Part shown: piece after piece, positions 1 through 7,774 of the stretch
Layout: each line of letters starts with the position of its first letter
How positions within the stretch are numbered: position 1 is the stretch's first letter
Notes under the pieces: generated by a model
Database searches by the model: none
Told to the model about the DNA's origin: nothing
The model's input: only the letters and a program-made list of their open reading frames with translations
Made by a program: the position numbers and the translations under genes
Origin: a virus
Strand: one strand, 5' to 3'
Length of the DNA stretch: 64,000 bases
Virus record (IMG/VR): IMGVR_UViG_3300043411_001314
Location: 1 to 64,000 of that record

Positions 1-192
1 GGTTGACATCGCCACGATTTGGTATCGAAAAGGTCGGGGCTAGTGCTGTTTGACGCGTTGTGGCGCGTTCTGGGGCCGTATGGTGCGGCTTTGGTGCCGT
101 TAGCTCGAGGCCCAGCGCCGGCCCGGCCCAGGCGCTTGATGTCCATCAGATTTCGTTGTACGGTGAGCTCTTCGACGGCATGAGGAGATCTG
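1..192. other. Non-coding leader at left window edge
   Basis: No reading frame of useful length crosses this stretch; all three forward frames close within about 60 bases. A TTGACA hexamer stands at 3-8 but I see no good -10 box 16-18 bases after it, so a promoter for the rightward genes is only possible. The GAGGAG at 182-187 is the ribosome site of the next gene. Confidence 0.4.
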
Positions 193-432
193 ATGGGTGA
201 CTGGAAGTACGTCACGGACGACGAGTGGAGCGATGGCGACCGGGAGGCGATGGCGAGCCTGCTTGTCCCGTTCCGTGAGTCGGGTGCGGGATGCGTTTCG
301 GCCACCGGTCTGACCGACGACGACCGACCGGTCAAGTCCTACGCCTTGGCAAAGGTGAAGGGCCGGGATGTGGGGATCGTCGTGGACCATCGCGACGGCT
401 CGCTCGTGTGGGCGCATCGGAGTCAGCGATGA
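193..432 (+). CDS. Hypothetical protein, 79 aa
   Basis: A small acidic protein of 79 residues with no family I recognise. The start is the ATG eight bases after a GAGGAG ribosome site; the stop overlaps the next ATG (ATGA at 429-432), the translational coupling used throughout this phage. It is the first gene of the rightward accessory cluster. The alternating hydrophobic and charged residues (for example VGIVVDHRDGSLVW near the C-terminus) suggest a compact beta-rich fold, but no function can be given. Confidence 0.6.
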   Translation: MGDWKYVTDDEWSDGDREAMASLLVPFRESGAGCVSATGLTDDDRPVKSYALAKVKGRDVGIVVDHRDGSLVWAHRSQR

Positions 433-650
433 GGGCGCAGCGCCGGCGTGATGCCGAGCTCCTGGAAGCCCTGGCCCGGATCGAGGAGCTGCTCAAGCTG
501 CAGTTGAAGGCCCAGGCCCTGATCATGTCTCGAGCCTCCGGATGGCTCGGGACGAACGGGCGGCGTCACGTCAATGACGAGATGCTCGTTCGAGCCGTGG
601 ACGAGTTGGCCGACGTCGACGTCCCTTCGCTGAGGAGCGTGAACAAGTGA
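429..650 (+). CDS. Hypothetical helical protein, 73 aa
   Basis: The ATG at 429 overlaps the upstream stop by four bases. The N-terminal 30 residues (RRRDAELLEALARIEELLKLQ) form an obvious amphipathic helix or short coiled coil. The same opening (ALTRIEELLL after a short basic stretch) recurs in the gene at 790, so the two may derive from a common module. No known domain is recognised. Confidence 0.55.
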   Translation: MRAQRRRDAELLEALARIEELLKLQLKAQALIMSRASGWLGTNGRRHVNDEMLVRAVDELADVDVPSLRSVNK

Positions 651-793
651 CGGAGCCATGGGAGTACTGCGTCATCCTCCTGCTGGTGAGCGGTCTGCTG
701 TCCTTCGGGCTGGGGACGTCTTTCACCAGGACTACCGCCGTCATGGCCGGCCTCTTGCTGTTCGCTCTCCTGACCCGGGATTACCTGGCATGA
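647..793 (+). CDS. Small two-helix membrane protein, 48 aa
   Basis: GTG start overlapping the upstream stop (GTGA). The 48-residue product has two hydrophobic stretches, about residues 8-20 (VILLLVSGLLSFG) and 29-42 (VMAGLLLFALL), separated by a short polar turn, so it is probably an inner-membrane hairpin. It is tightly packed between two genes with overlapping ends, which supports it being translated. Function unknown. Confidence 0.5.
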   Translation: MTEPWEYCVILLLVSGLLSFGLGTSFTRTTAVMAGLLLFALLTRDYLA

Positions 794-1332
794 AGGCGCG
801 GACTGACGCCCTGATCCTCGATGCCTTGACCCGGATCGAGGAGTTGCTCTTGGGAGGGGGTGCCGGGGGCCGCGAGGACCCGGGGCCGGTCGCTGGCGTG
901 GGCAAGCACGCCGGGCCGGTTGCTAACACCCCCTCCCTCGTCGGGCCTGACCTCGACGCATCACTCCGGGTCTTCACCAACAGCCTCGGCCTCCCCATGT
1001 CCCAGGCGGAGGCGGTGGCCATCCTGGCAGATGCTCAGGAGATCCGGCAGGCTCGGGAAGCTCAGGAGCGGGCTGCCTCGTGGGATCGGATCCTCTGGAA
1101 CCGCCGGCCGAAGAACGTCAGCGACGTTGGCGACATCGACGAGATCGTGGCCCACAACGTGACGGTCCATATCGAGCAGATGGATGACCGCTGCTGGTGG
1201 ATCGGTATCACTTGGCCCGATGGGAGCTCCTGGGATGGGAACTTCCATGCCACCAAGAAGGGCGAGATGACCTTCGGGCAGCAGTGCCACCGTGACGGTG
1301 GATGGCCATCGGATGAGGAGCACGAGCAATGA
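790..1332 (+). CDS. Hypothetical protein, 180 aa
   Basis: The ATG at 790 overlaps the previous stop. Residues 1-20 form an amphipathic helix (ALTRIEELLL) like that of the gene at 429; a low-complexity Gly/Pro linker follows, then a helical segment rich in Ala/Glu/Arg (about 85-105) and a C-terminal Trp-rich domain (CWWIGITWPDGSSWDGNF). The final region looks like a small beta fold. No recognised family. Confidence 0.6.
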   Translation: MKARTDALILDALTRIEELLLGGGAGGREDPGPVAGVGKHAGPVANTPSLVGPDLDASLRVFTNSLGLPMSQAEAVAILADAQEIRQAREAQERAASWDRILWNRRPKNVSDVGDIDEIVAHNVTVHIEQMDDRCWWIGITWPDGSSWDGNFHATKKGEMTFGQQCHRDGGWPSDEEHEQ

Positions 1333-1333
1333 G

Positions 1334-1525
1334 GTGCCTCGCAGGTGCCCCGTGTGCTGGCCCCCAGACGTGCTCGAGCGGGTGTTCCCCGCCGACCAGT
1401 GCGACTGGGAGTACGTGGCGGGCGCAGGTTGCTGCGGCCGCCGACCGGCGACCGATCGACGACGAAGGAGACGTGGCGTGATCTTCTCGGGTTTGTGGTT
1501 GACGTTGTATCGGGAACGTGGTTAG
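1334..1525 (+). CDS. Putative Cys-rich small protein, possibly frameshifted
   Basis: From the GTG at 1334 the frame has strongly GC-rich third codon positions to about 1440 and gives CPVCW followed by CDW and GAGCC, the look of a small zinc-binding protein. After about 1441 the frame turns Arg-rich and unlikely. The alternative ATG at 1329 (ATGA overlap, stop at 1481) ends in a natural-looking acidic tail (PIDDEGDVA). The true product may join the two frames, so either a frameshift lies near 1440 or only one frame is used. Confidence 0.3.
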   Translation: MPRRCPVCWPPDVLERVFPADQCDWEYVAGAGCCGRRPATDRRRRRRGVIFSGLWLTLYRERG

Positions 1526-1527
1526 AT
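1499..1527 (+). promoter_or_regulatory. Sigma-70-type promoter, leaderless
   Basis: TTGACG at 1499-1504, a 17-base spacer, then TTAGAT at 1522-1527. The next gene's ATG follows after only six bases and has no ribosome site, so the transcript should begin at or next to the start codon, as is common in actinobacteria. Confidence 0.55.
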
Positions 1528-1533
1528 CCTTCC

Positions 1534-1956
1534 ATGACCATCACCACTGACCCCACCCCCTTCGCCACCATCGTCGACCTGTTCGACAGCGACGCCCCCG
1601 GGTGCCGCCGTGAGGCCCTGCGCCTCGCCCGGGACACCGGCCACCACCTGGAGCTGCGTGCCCTTCTCGACGCACGACGCGATGCCGACCGTCGCGAGCA
1701 GGCGGTCCGCGACGAGATCCGCACCTTCGAAGCTCGCCAGCGGCTCTCGACCCCGTGGCTCGAGGACATGGCCGACGACGCCACCAACCCTCAGGCTCGA
1801 CAGGCCCGGATCCTGCTCATGCTCCCGACGATCGACCAGCGCCAAGCGGCCCGTGGCGGGGCACACCGCTACATGAACGCCACGCCCGACGCCGGCCGCT
1901 ACTCCGATGCGCTCCTGTCGGTTGTCCACTCCATGCTCGCCGGATACCCGGCCTGA
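1534..1956 (+). CDS. Hypothetical alpha-helical protein, 140 aa
   Basis: Probably read from a leaderless mRNA: the ATG lies six bases after a -10-like box and no Shine-Dalgarno sequence precedes it. The protein is helical and charged (many Arg/Asp/Ala). It heads a run of overlapping genes leading to the WhiB-like protein and a DNA methyltransferase. Family not recognised. Confidence 0.6.
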   Translation: MTITTDPTPFATIVDLFDSDAPGCRREALRLARDTGHHLELRALLDARRDADRREQAVRDEIRTFEARQRLSTPWLEDMADDATNPQARQARILLMLPTIDQRQAARGGAHRYMNATPDAGRYSDALLSVVHSMLAGYPA

Positions 1957-2183
1957 TGGTCCCCACCCCCGAGTACCAGCGCAAGCGCCGTGCAGACGCG
2001 GCGCTTGCCGCTGGTCGGGAGCCAGGGCGGCCAGGGCGGCCCGCCACCCACCCGTGCGGCACGAACGCCGCTTACAAGCGACACCAGCGCAACGGCGAGC
2101 AACCGTGCGACGCCTGCCGTGCTGCGTGGTCTGCGTATCAGCGAGAGCTCTACGCCCGACGACGAAAGAAGAACGACCCGTGA
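1956..2183 (+). CDS. Small CGT...CDAC zinc-motif protein, 75 aa
   Basis: The start overlaps the upstream stop by one base (TGATG). The centre reads HPCGTNAAYKRHQRNGEQPCDACRAAW: a Cys, about 20 residues, then CxxC, with an intervening basic YxRHxR element. This motif is frequent in small actinophage proteins and probably binds one zinc ion. The same motif is fused to the C-terminus of the next gene (WhiB-like), suggesting a shared DNA-binding or partner-binding element. Confidence 0.65.
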   Translation: MVPTPEYQRKRRADAALAAGREPGRPGRPATHPCGTNAAYKRHQRNGEQPCDACRAAWSAYQRELYARRRKKNDP

Positions 2184-2605
2184 TCCCATCCCTGCAACTG
2201 GTGGCCTACGAGCCCCCCGACCCGGAGCCGATGGCGTGGCAGGACCACGGCGCGTGCCGTGGCGCCGACCCCGACCTGTTCTTCCCGGGGCCGAAACAGA
2301 ACGCCCGGGCCGCCAAGAAGATCTGCGCCGAGTGTGATGCCGACGTGCGGGCCGAGTGCCTGGCCTACGCGCTCGACAACGAGCCGCTGGGCGTGTGGGG
2401 CGGCATGTCCCCACGGGAACGCATGGCGGTCCGCACGGAGCCGATGAGCAAGGCGTCACGGTTCGCGGCGAGGTGCGGGACGGTCGGTGGCCGTTCGGCG
2501 CACCAGCGGCGCAACGAGTTGCCGTGTGATGCGTGCCGTGACGCCTACAACGAGCACGAGCGGGCGAAGGCGCTACGGCGTCGGCTGGCGGAGGGGCGAG
2601 GATGA
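2180..2605 (+). CDS. WhiB-family regulator with C-terminal CGT/CDAC extension
   Basis: Residues 20-85 carry the WhiB signature: C26, LFFP at 33-36, C49-x2-C52, C60, and the GVWGG turn (71-75) followed by SPRER. WhiB proteins hold a 4Fe-4S cluster and bind the primary sigma factor to regulate transcription in actinobacteria. Two points are odd: the last two cysteines are separated by seven residues instead of the usual five, and a CGT...PCDAC motif like that of the previous gene is fused at about 99-125. GTG start overlapping the upstream stop. Its presence points to an actinobacterial host. It could modulate host sigma activity during infection (inference). Confidence 0.85.
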   Translation: MIPSLQLVAYEPPDPEPMAWQDHGACRGADPDLFFPGPKQNARAAKKICAECDADVRAECLAYALDNEPLGVWGGMSPRERMAVRTEPMSKASRFAARCGTVGGRSAHQRRNELPCDACRDAYNEHERAKALRRRLAEGRG

Positions 2606-3798
2606 GCGCCCGCTACATCGTGGGCGACGTGCGCGACGTGCTCGCCACGATCCCTGACGGGTCGATCGACCTCGTGTTGACCTCCCCGCCGTTCCTGGCG
2701 CTCAGGTCGTACCTGCCAGCCGATCACCCGGACAAGCACCGGGAGATCGGGTCGGAGCCTGACCCGGCGACGTTCCTCGACACGTTGCTCTTGCTCACGG
2801 CCGAGTGGGGCCGGGTGTTGGCGCCGCACGGGTCGATCTGCGTGGAGCTCGGGGACACGTACAGCGGCTCAGGCAACGGCGATGATCCGACGTACCACCC
2901 CGACGGCGGCAACTGGTCGCGTCGCACCCCCGCCCGAGGCTGGCCCCTCCCGAAGTCTCTGTGCGGGATCCCGCACCTGTACCACCTGTCCCTCGCCTAC
3001 GGGCGCAACCTGCTCACCGGCGAGGAGTCGCCCGCGGGTCGGTGGCGGGTGCGGAACGTGGTTGCGTGGTGCCGTCCGAACCCGCCGGTGGGTGCGTTGG
3101 GCGACAAGTTCCGACCGGCCACCAGCTACATGACGGTGGCGACGAGGGCGCAGAAGCGGTACTTCGACCTGGACGCCGTGCGGACGGCGCACAAAGACCC
3201 AACCAACAACCGCGCAGGGAAAGCAAAAGGTGGTGAGGACGTGAACCCGTCGCACGGGTGGGGCGACTCTCCTGGCGGCAAGCAGAACCCCGCGGGTGCC
3301 CCGCCGCTCGACTACTGGGTGATCCCCCCCGCCCCCTACAGCGGCAGCCACTATGCAACGTTCCCCGGTGCGTTGTGTGAGCGGCCTATCAAGTCGATGG
3401 TCCCGGCGAAGGTGTGCACCGTGTGCGGGGCACCATCGGAACGGATCACGTCGGAGCCGGAGTACGTGAGCACCACCGGCGGCAGAGTGGTCAACCACTT
3501 CGATGGGGACCGCAAGGGGGAAAGCGTGAACGCGTGGGAGGTCGACGGCGGCAACCCCGGGCACGTCGTGCGCTCCACCACCACCATCGGCTGGACGGAC
3601 TGCGGCCACGACTCGTGGCGTAACGGCGTCGTCCTCGACCCGTTCGCCGGCAGCGGAACCACCCTCATGGTTGCCACCGGCCACGGCCGCGACGCCATCG
3701 GCATCGACATCGACGCCCGCAACGCCGATCTGGCGCTCGACCGGGTGGGGCCGCTCATGCTCACGGTGGAGCACCTGGCCGACGAGGTGGCGTCGTGA
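2602..3798 (+). CDS. DNA methyltransferase, N4-cytosine/N6-adenine type
   Basis: A 398-residue beta-class amino-methyltransferase of the N6_N4_Mtase family. The catalytic motif IV is TSPPF at residues 27-31, and the SAM-binding motif DPFAGSGTT lies near residue 350, followed by AIGIDID. A Cys pair (CTVCG, near 273) in the middle may form a zinc knuckle. No restriction gene is adjacent, so it is a solitary methylase, probably protecting phage DNA from host restriction. The start overlaps the WhiB stop by four bases. Confidence 0.9.
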   Translation: MSARYIVGDVRDVLATIPDGSIDLVLTSPPFLALRSYLPADHPDKHREIGSEPDPATFLDTLLLLTAEWGRVLAPHGSICVELGDTYSGSGNGDDPTYHPDGGNWSRRTPARGWPLPKSLCGIPHLYHLSLAYGRNLLTGEESPAGRWRVRNVVAWCRPNPPVGALGDKFRPATSYMTVATRAQKRYFDLDAVRTAHKDPTNNRAGKAKGGEDVNPSHGWGDSPGGKQNPAGAPPLDYWVIPPAPYSGSHYATFPGALCERPIKSMVPAKVCTVCGAPSERITSEPEYVSTTGGRVVNHFDGDRKGESVNAWEVDGGNPGHVVRSTTTIGWTDCGHDSWRNGVVLDPFAGSGTTLMVATGHGRDAIGIDIDARNADLALDRVGPLMLTVEHLADEVAS

Positions 3799-3841
3799 CC
3801 GGGCTGATCATCTTCGTCGGCGTTGAGACTGGAGACTTGGC

Positions 3842-4144
3842 GTGACGGCCCGGTTGGCGATGCTGCTGACCCTTGCCTCCACGGTGGCCATGACGGCGTG
3901 TGGAGACGTCGCGCCGCCGTCGGACAAGCCAACCAGCCCCGTGACGAAGTCAGTTCTTGGTGAGCGGGTCATCATCGACCCGAAGATCGCTGACTTCCCG
4001 AAGGTGCTGCTGTGGTGCGAGGGCACGACGCTGTTCGCCCTGTCCAGAGTTGATGGCTCGGACTGGGACGACAACGCAGCCGGAGGAGGCGGTGTCGCCG
4101 TCGCCGTCAACGGTTGCCCGAACGGAGAGGTGCCGGGCCGATGA
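3842..4144 (+). CDS. Putative lipoprotein, 100 aa
   Basis: The GTG start yields a basic N-terminus, a hydrophobic stretch (AMLLTLASTVAM) and a lipobox ending TAC at residue 20, so the mature protein should be lipid-anchored outside the cell membrane. The rest has two more cysteines (C58, C92) and a Gly-rich turn. Phage lipoproteins are often superinfection-exclusion factors; that role is only suggested here. The gene at 50395 encodes a second lipoprotein. Confidence 0.6.
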   Translation: MTARLAMLLTLASTVAMTACGDVAPPSDKPTSPVTKSVLGERVIIDPKIADFPKVLLWCEGTTLFALSRVDGSDWDDNAAGGGGVAVAVNGCPNGEVPGR

Positions 4145-4449
4145 GGTCAAGGAGCATCACGGACTGGATCGTCCCAGCCCGGGCCCTGAGTTGGGGGTTC
4201 CTTGACGGCTACCTGCCGCCGGCGCCCGAGGGGATGACCTGGGGCGGGTGGGCCAGTCGTGACTACGGGGGGGTCAAGCTCGGGCCGAAGCTCGAGTGGC
4301 CGATGCTCAAGCTGGAGCCCGTGACCTACCGGTTCGGGCAGGAACTGCGGCACATCCAGGGCGCATGGTGTGTGCCGGGCGTGGTGAAGCGCCCCACCAG
4401 CGAGATCCTCGGCGACTTCGACTGCGACCGCCCGGATCTCGGCCGATGA
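4141..4449 (+). CDS. Hypothetical protein, 102 aa
   Basis: ATGA overlap with the upstream gene. Trp- and Pro-rich with no membrane segment or recognised domain; two Cys residues near the C-terminus. Located in a string of small overlapping accessory genes. Confidence 0.55.
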   Translation: MRSRSITDWIVPARALSWGFLDGYLPPAPEGMTWGGWASRDYGGVKLGPKLEWPMLKLEPVTYRFGQELRHIQGAWCVPGVVKRPTSEILGDFDCDRPDLGR

Positions 4450-4778
4450 GCTCGGCCCCGGAGCGTCCAGGAATCAGTCCGCCGGCGGACCCGATCCCAG
4501 ACTGCGGGGGCATCGGGCCCCATCCGGCTTCGGCCCACGACCACGACTGCGTGGCTGAGCGCCGGTCGCTTTGGAAGAGCGGCGTTTCGATGGGGCTTGT
4601 AGCCCAGCCCGAACCGATCTGGCATGTCGTCGAACATCGTGGCCGGACCCCCGATTTTGTGCCGATCCGTTGCTCAGCCGATCAGGGGATCAACTTGCCG
4701 GGCCCGTCCGAACGCCGGCAGCCGACCTGCCTTGACTGCATCCGCATCCTTCAAGCCAGATGTTCAGGAGACACCTGA
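4446..4778 (+). CDS. Hypothetical Cys-containing protein, 110 aa
   Basis: ATGA overlap with the previous gene. The N-terminal half is Pro/His-rich; the C-terminus ends with CLDCIRILQARC, a CxxC plus a further Cys that could close a zinc site with C77. A beta-rich segment (EPIWHVVEHRGRTPDFVPIRC) resembles small zinc-ribbon proteins of actinophages. Function unknown. Confidence 0.5.
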   Translation: MSSAPERPGISPPADPIPDCGGIGPHPASAHDHDCVAERRSLWKSGVSMGLVAQPEPIWHVVEHRGRTPDFVPIRCSADQGINLPGPSERRQPTCLDCIRILQARCSGDT

Positions 4779-4981
4779 TGCAAGAGAACGAACGACGCAA
4801 CATCCGGGTCTGGCCGGCCGGCACCCCCGCCAGCGTGTCCGGAAACTCCTGGACCGCCCTCGGATGGACCATCACCACGTGGGAGAAAACAAACCCGGAC
4901 GGCAGCCACACCTACGGCACCGACTACGACCTCCCCGAGCCCGCCACCTGGCAAGAAGCGGCCCGCCACCCATGCCCGTAG
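4778..4981 (+). CDS. Hypothetical protein, 67 aa
   Basis: One-base overlap with the upstream stop (TGATG). The product is Thr/Trp-rich (SWTALGWTITTWEKT) and predicted to be a small beta protein. No family recognised. Confidence 0.5.
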   Translation: MQENERRNIRVWPAGTPASVSGNSWTALGWTITTWEKTNPDGSHTYGTDYDLPEPATWQEAARHPCP

Positions 4982-5005
4982 CACTAGACGACAGGAAGAA
5001 GTGCG

Positions 5006-5188
5006 ATGAGTAAGCTCACCATTGAGGACTGGGTCGCCCTCGGCGTGGACATGGGTTGGGCCTCCGAGGTGCATTGCGCCACCCACGACGGCGTGAAGAA
5101 CGTCGGCGACGAGGCCGCCCTCTGGGACGAGGGGTACGACCCCTGCCAGCTGGTCGTGCGGATCCTGCCTGGAGGGTCAGATGCCTGA
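5006..5188 (+). CDS. Hypothetical protein, 60 aa
   Basis: Preceded by an AGGAAGAAG ribosome site five to eight bases from the ATG. The protein is acidic, 60 residues, with two Cys. No domain is recognised. It overlaps the next gene by eight bases. Confidence 0.5.
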   Translation: MSKLTIEDWVALGVDMGWASEVHCATHDGVKNVGDEAALWDEGYDPCQLVVRILPGGSDA

Positions 5189-5537
5189 GCTCAACGAGAT
5201 CGACATGGACAAGCTACGCAGGGACCTCTCCTACTCTTTGACGGATCGGATCCTGAAGGAGTTCCCGCCGAACGCGTACAGAGCCCCGGACCCCGTGACC
5301 ATGGAGTCCGTCATCGACGCCATGGCTGAGATCCAGGCTCACGTCGAGGCCGAGGTCGTGGCCCGACGGGATGCGATCCACGCTGCGTGCGTCGATGCCC
5401 TCGCCCGAGACTGCGGGGTCGTCGTTGATGAGGTGGCCTGCACGGCCAGCGCCTCACCGATGGTGCCGGCCGGCGAGATGTACGTCGTGAACCACCACCT
5501 CTTGGCTCAGTTCCAGGAGAGGGGGTCCTGGGTGTGA
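5181..5537 (+). CDS. Hypothetical helical protein, 118 aa
   Basis: ATG preceded by GGAGGG. Residues 5-80 are predicted helical (ELNEIDMDKLRRDL, AEIQAHVEAEVVARRDA), with three Cys around 73-91. No family is recognised. The stop overlaps the following GTG. Confidence 0.55.
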   Translation: MPELNEIDMDKLRRDLSYSLTDRILKEFPPNAYRAPDPVTMESVIDAMAEIQAHVEAEVVARRDAIHAACVDALARDCGVVVDEVACTASASPMVPAGEMYVVNHHLLAQFQERGSWV

Positions 5538-5764
5538 GGACCGGGAAGATCTACAGCCCGCCAGAGGGGGTGCATGGCCCGACGCTGGGCCGTGACCTAC
5601 CCCAGGATTGCGACTACCTGCCGGCGGTGGGCGACCCCCGCGACGAGCGGCACGCCGAGATGTGGATGCCGTGCTGCGAGCTGGTGATGGCGACCTCGCT
5701 CTACTGGTGGCGCTCGCCGTCCACCATGTGGAACCAGGCCCAGGCGAACGGAGAGAGCCAGTGA
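5534..5764 (+). CDS. [15 protein letters not shown]-family protein, 76 aa
   Basis: GTG start overlapping the upstream stop. The segment [15 protein letters not shown] (residues 9-23) is shared almost exactly with the proteins at 15163 (- strand) and 46855 (+ strand), and a YWWR element follows in all three, here at about 57-60. This is therefore the shortest of three paralogues; it lacks their C-terminal beta domain. Function unknown. Confidence 0.6.
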   Translation: MRTGKIYSPPEGVHGPTLGRDLPQDCDYLPAVGDPRDERHAEMWMPCCELVMATSLYWWRSPSTMWNQAQANGESQ

Positions 5765-6108
5765 GCTCCATCAACTTCATGCCCTGGCCAGCGAGATCCT
5801 CGGTCACCTTCAACGACGAGCTCGAGGTGGTCGAGGTGCGCAAGCCCTCATCCATGGTCCGCCTGGACGTTGAACACGACCAGGGCTGGACCGCCACCTG
5901 GAACCTGACCACGGCCGACTGGGTGAAGGTCCGTGACGCCGTGGAGGTCAAGCGGCTGGAGGACATGGAGGATCAGCTGTTCGCCGGCGGGCTCGTGTTC
6001 GCCCCGCAGTGGGACTACGTCGAGGAGATGATCCGCCAGCTTGTGGAGACCTTCGGGATCCCGGAGAACTTCCGGGTTGAGCCGACACCTCTGAGACGAG
6101 TCCGATGA
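5761..6108 (+). CDS. Hypothetical protein, 115 aa
   Basis: GTG start overlapping the preceding stop. Predicted mixed alpha/beta; beta strands around VTFNDELEVVEVRK and helices near the C-terminus (EEMIRQLVETFG). No recognised family. Confidence 0.55.
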   Translation: MSSINFMPWPARSSVTFNDELEVVEVRKPSSMVRLDVEHDQGWTATWNLTTADWVKVRDAVEVKRLEDMEDQLFAGGLVFAPQWDYVEEMIRQLVETFGIPENFRVEPTPLRRVR

Positions 6109-6308
6109 GGCTGGTCAGGGCGGACTGGAGCTCGAGTTGGGCGGGTCTACCGCTGTCACCGCTGCAGGGTCTGGTGGGTGCGCGGCTTCCGCCCCGGGCT
6201 CGTGCTTCAACGCTGGAGGTGGTCTCGATGAACGAGATCTGCAACCGCCTCATGGGCCATCTCGCTGAGTCCCACCCCCGGGGCTGGGGCGACCTCGTCA
6301 TCCTCTAG
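6105..6308 (+). CDS. Small hypothetical protein at end of rightward cluster
   Basis: ATGA overlap with the previous gene supports translation, but the 67-residue frame has no recognisable features and its last 100 bases overlap the 3' end of the convergent gene at 6207-6641. It may be a real last gene of the cluster or an accidental frame. Confidence 0.3.
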   Translation: MRLVRADWSSSWAGLPLSPLQGLVGARLPPRARASTLEVVSMNEICNRLMGHLAESHPRGWGDLVIL

Positions 6309-6641
6309 TCCAAGGAGGCCGCGAAGGTCCTCGGGTGCCAGCTCGCGCTCGCGCGTAACCCAATCGAGGTAGGCGCGGCCGAGGTCTGCCTCCGGGCTCC
6401 GGGTATACCCGGACCAGCCGGCGGCGGTGATGAGCTCCACCAGCAGGATCGGGCACTCCGCCAGGCCCCGGGTGTCGTCCCGGACCAGCACGCCAGACGA
6501 CCGGTCGTACACGTAGATGTCGACGCGGGTGGGGTTGATGAAGGTCGCGCTGACGACCACCGAGTTGATGATCCAGCGGGCCTCGAGGTGGTCGTCCTCA
6601 CCGAGGTACAGCCCGGGCCAGCGTCCCGTGACGGCCGTCAT
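6207..6641 (-). CDS. Hypothetical protein, 144 aa
   Basis: Last gene of the long leftward accessory operon. Its start overlaps the stop of the methyltransferase by four bases. The N-terminal half is beta-rich (ARWIINSVVVSATFINPTRV), the C-terminal half helical and acidic. No family recognised. Confidence 0.6.
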   Translation of the reverse strand: MTAVTGRWPGLYLGEDDHLEARWIINSVVVSATFINPTRVDIYVYDRSSGVLVRDDTRGLAECPILLVELITAAGWSGYTRSPEADLGRAYLDWVTRERELAPEDLRGLLGLEDDEVAPAPGVGLSEMAHEAVADLVHRDHLQR

Positions 6642-7774
6642 CTCGTGGATCGAGGCTGAGGGGTAGCAAGAGCTCGAAGGACCTGCCGGGCTACGGCTTC
6701 CGCGAGCTTCGGTGGGACGGCGTTGCCGATCTGCCGGTACTGCGACGAGCGGGCTCCGGAGAAGCTCATGGCCTTCGGGAACGTCTGGATCGCTGCTGCC
6801 TCGGCGACGGTGATCCTGCGGGCGCCCGGGACCGTGCCGGTTCGTGGCGGCCCGCCCTCCATCAAGTGCTGGTGGTAGTCAGGCACGACCTCATCGAGGT
6901 CGATCCACGGCGTCTTGTTGCCGCCCATCGAGGCGAGGAGCGTGGGCGCCGGCCGATCAAGGTTCATCGGCCTTCCTCCACCGTTGAAGATTTGCCCATG
7001 GTACGGATCTGGTCGGGTCGACGGGTTCTTTGCGTAGGTGACGATGCTCCGGTTCGGAGTGCCGGCTGGCTCGGCGTCGATCACCTGACGAACCGCCTTG
7101 TGCGGCCACCTGCGACCAGGTCCATGCGTTCTCGTCGGCCACTCGAAGGTCAGCCCGGCGGCGACACCGACTACGAAGGTGCGCTCTCGGCGCTGGGGCA
7201 CGCCGTAGTCAGCGGCTTGGAGAACTCGGAAATCGACGTTGTAGCCGAGTCGGATCTCGTCATAGCCCTCGCCCAGGAGGGTGGACAGGGGAAGGTGCCC
7301 TCTGAATACATCGAGGACCCGTTCGAAGTCGGCACGCGCCGTCCCCTTCGTCAGCCCTGCGACGTTCTCCATCACGAACGCCTGCGGCTGAACCTCGTGA
7401 ACGACACGTGCGAACTGCGGGATGCCGTCTCGGGGATCGGCATGTCCACGACGGAACCCGCCGAGGCTCCAGGGCTGACACGGTGGTCCTCCGACCACCG
7501 CAGCGACTGCCCCGGCGAACGGCGTGAAGTCGACCTCGCAGATGTTGCGCCGGAGCATCAAGATCGAATCTCCACGGGCGGCGGCGTACGTGGACGCTGC
7601 GTCCGCATCGAGCTCAACGGCGGCGACGGCGTGGAAGCCGGCCGCCTCAAAGCCGAGCGAGAGACCACCGGCCCCGGCAAAGAGGTCGATGATCCCGGTC
7701 GCCTTGGCGGCAGGCGACAGGTCTGGTGGCACCTCGTCAAGCAGGGTCATCTGGGTGAACCTCTGGAACCTCAT
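6638..7774 (-). CDS. dcm: C5-cytosine DNA methyltransferase
   Basis: A 378-residue Dcm/HhaI-type enzyme with all key motifs in order: FAGAGG (32-37) for SAM binding, GGPPCQPWS with catalytic C99, ENV (motif VI), QRRER (motif VIII), the target-recognition region, and QIGNAVPP (motif X) near the C-terminus. It transfers a methyl group to C5 of cytosine in a specific site. No cognate restriction enzyme is nearby, so it probably protects phage DNA. The ATG at 7774 follows GAAGGAG; it overlaps the upstream gene by 38 bases. Confidence 0.93.
   Translation of the reverse strand: MRFQRFTQMTLLDEVPPDLSPAAKATGIIDLFAGAGGLSLGFEAAGFHAVAAVELDADAASTYAAARGDSILMLRRNICEVDFTPFAGAVAAVVGGPPCQPWSLGGFRRGHADPRDGIPQFARVVHEVQPQAFVMENVAGLTKGTARADFERVLDVFRGHLPLSTLLGEGYDEIRLGYNVDFRVLQAADYGVPQRRERTFVVGVAAGLTFEWPTRTHGPGRRWPHKAVRQVIDAEPAGTPNRSIVTYAKNPSTRPDPYHGQIFNGGGRPMNLDRPAPTLLASMGGNKTPWIDLDEVVPDYHQHLMEGGPPRTGTVPGARRITVAEAAAIQTFPKAMSFSGARSSQYRQIGNAVPPKLAEAVARQVLRALATPQPRSTR

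Noticed and set aside
3-31. TTGACA at 3-8 as a promoter for gene 193
   Set aside because: No acceptable -10 box at 16-18 bases; recorded only as a possibility in the leader entry.
3795-3845. 16-codon frame between the methyltransferase and lipoprotein genes
   Set aside because: It overlaps both neighbours by start/stop but is too short and featureless to call as a gene.
4119-4142. CGAACG...GCCGAT resembling the late promoter
   Set aside because: The distance between elements is 18 rather than 20-21 and both lie inside coding sequence in a region of overlapping accessory genes.
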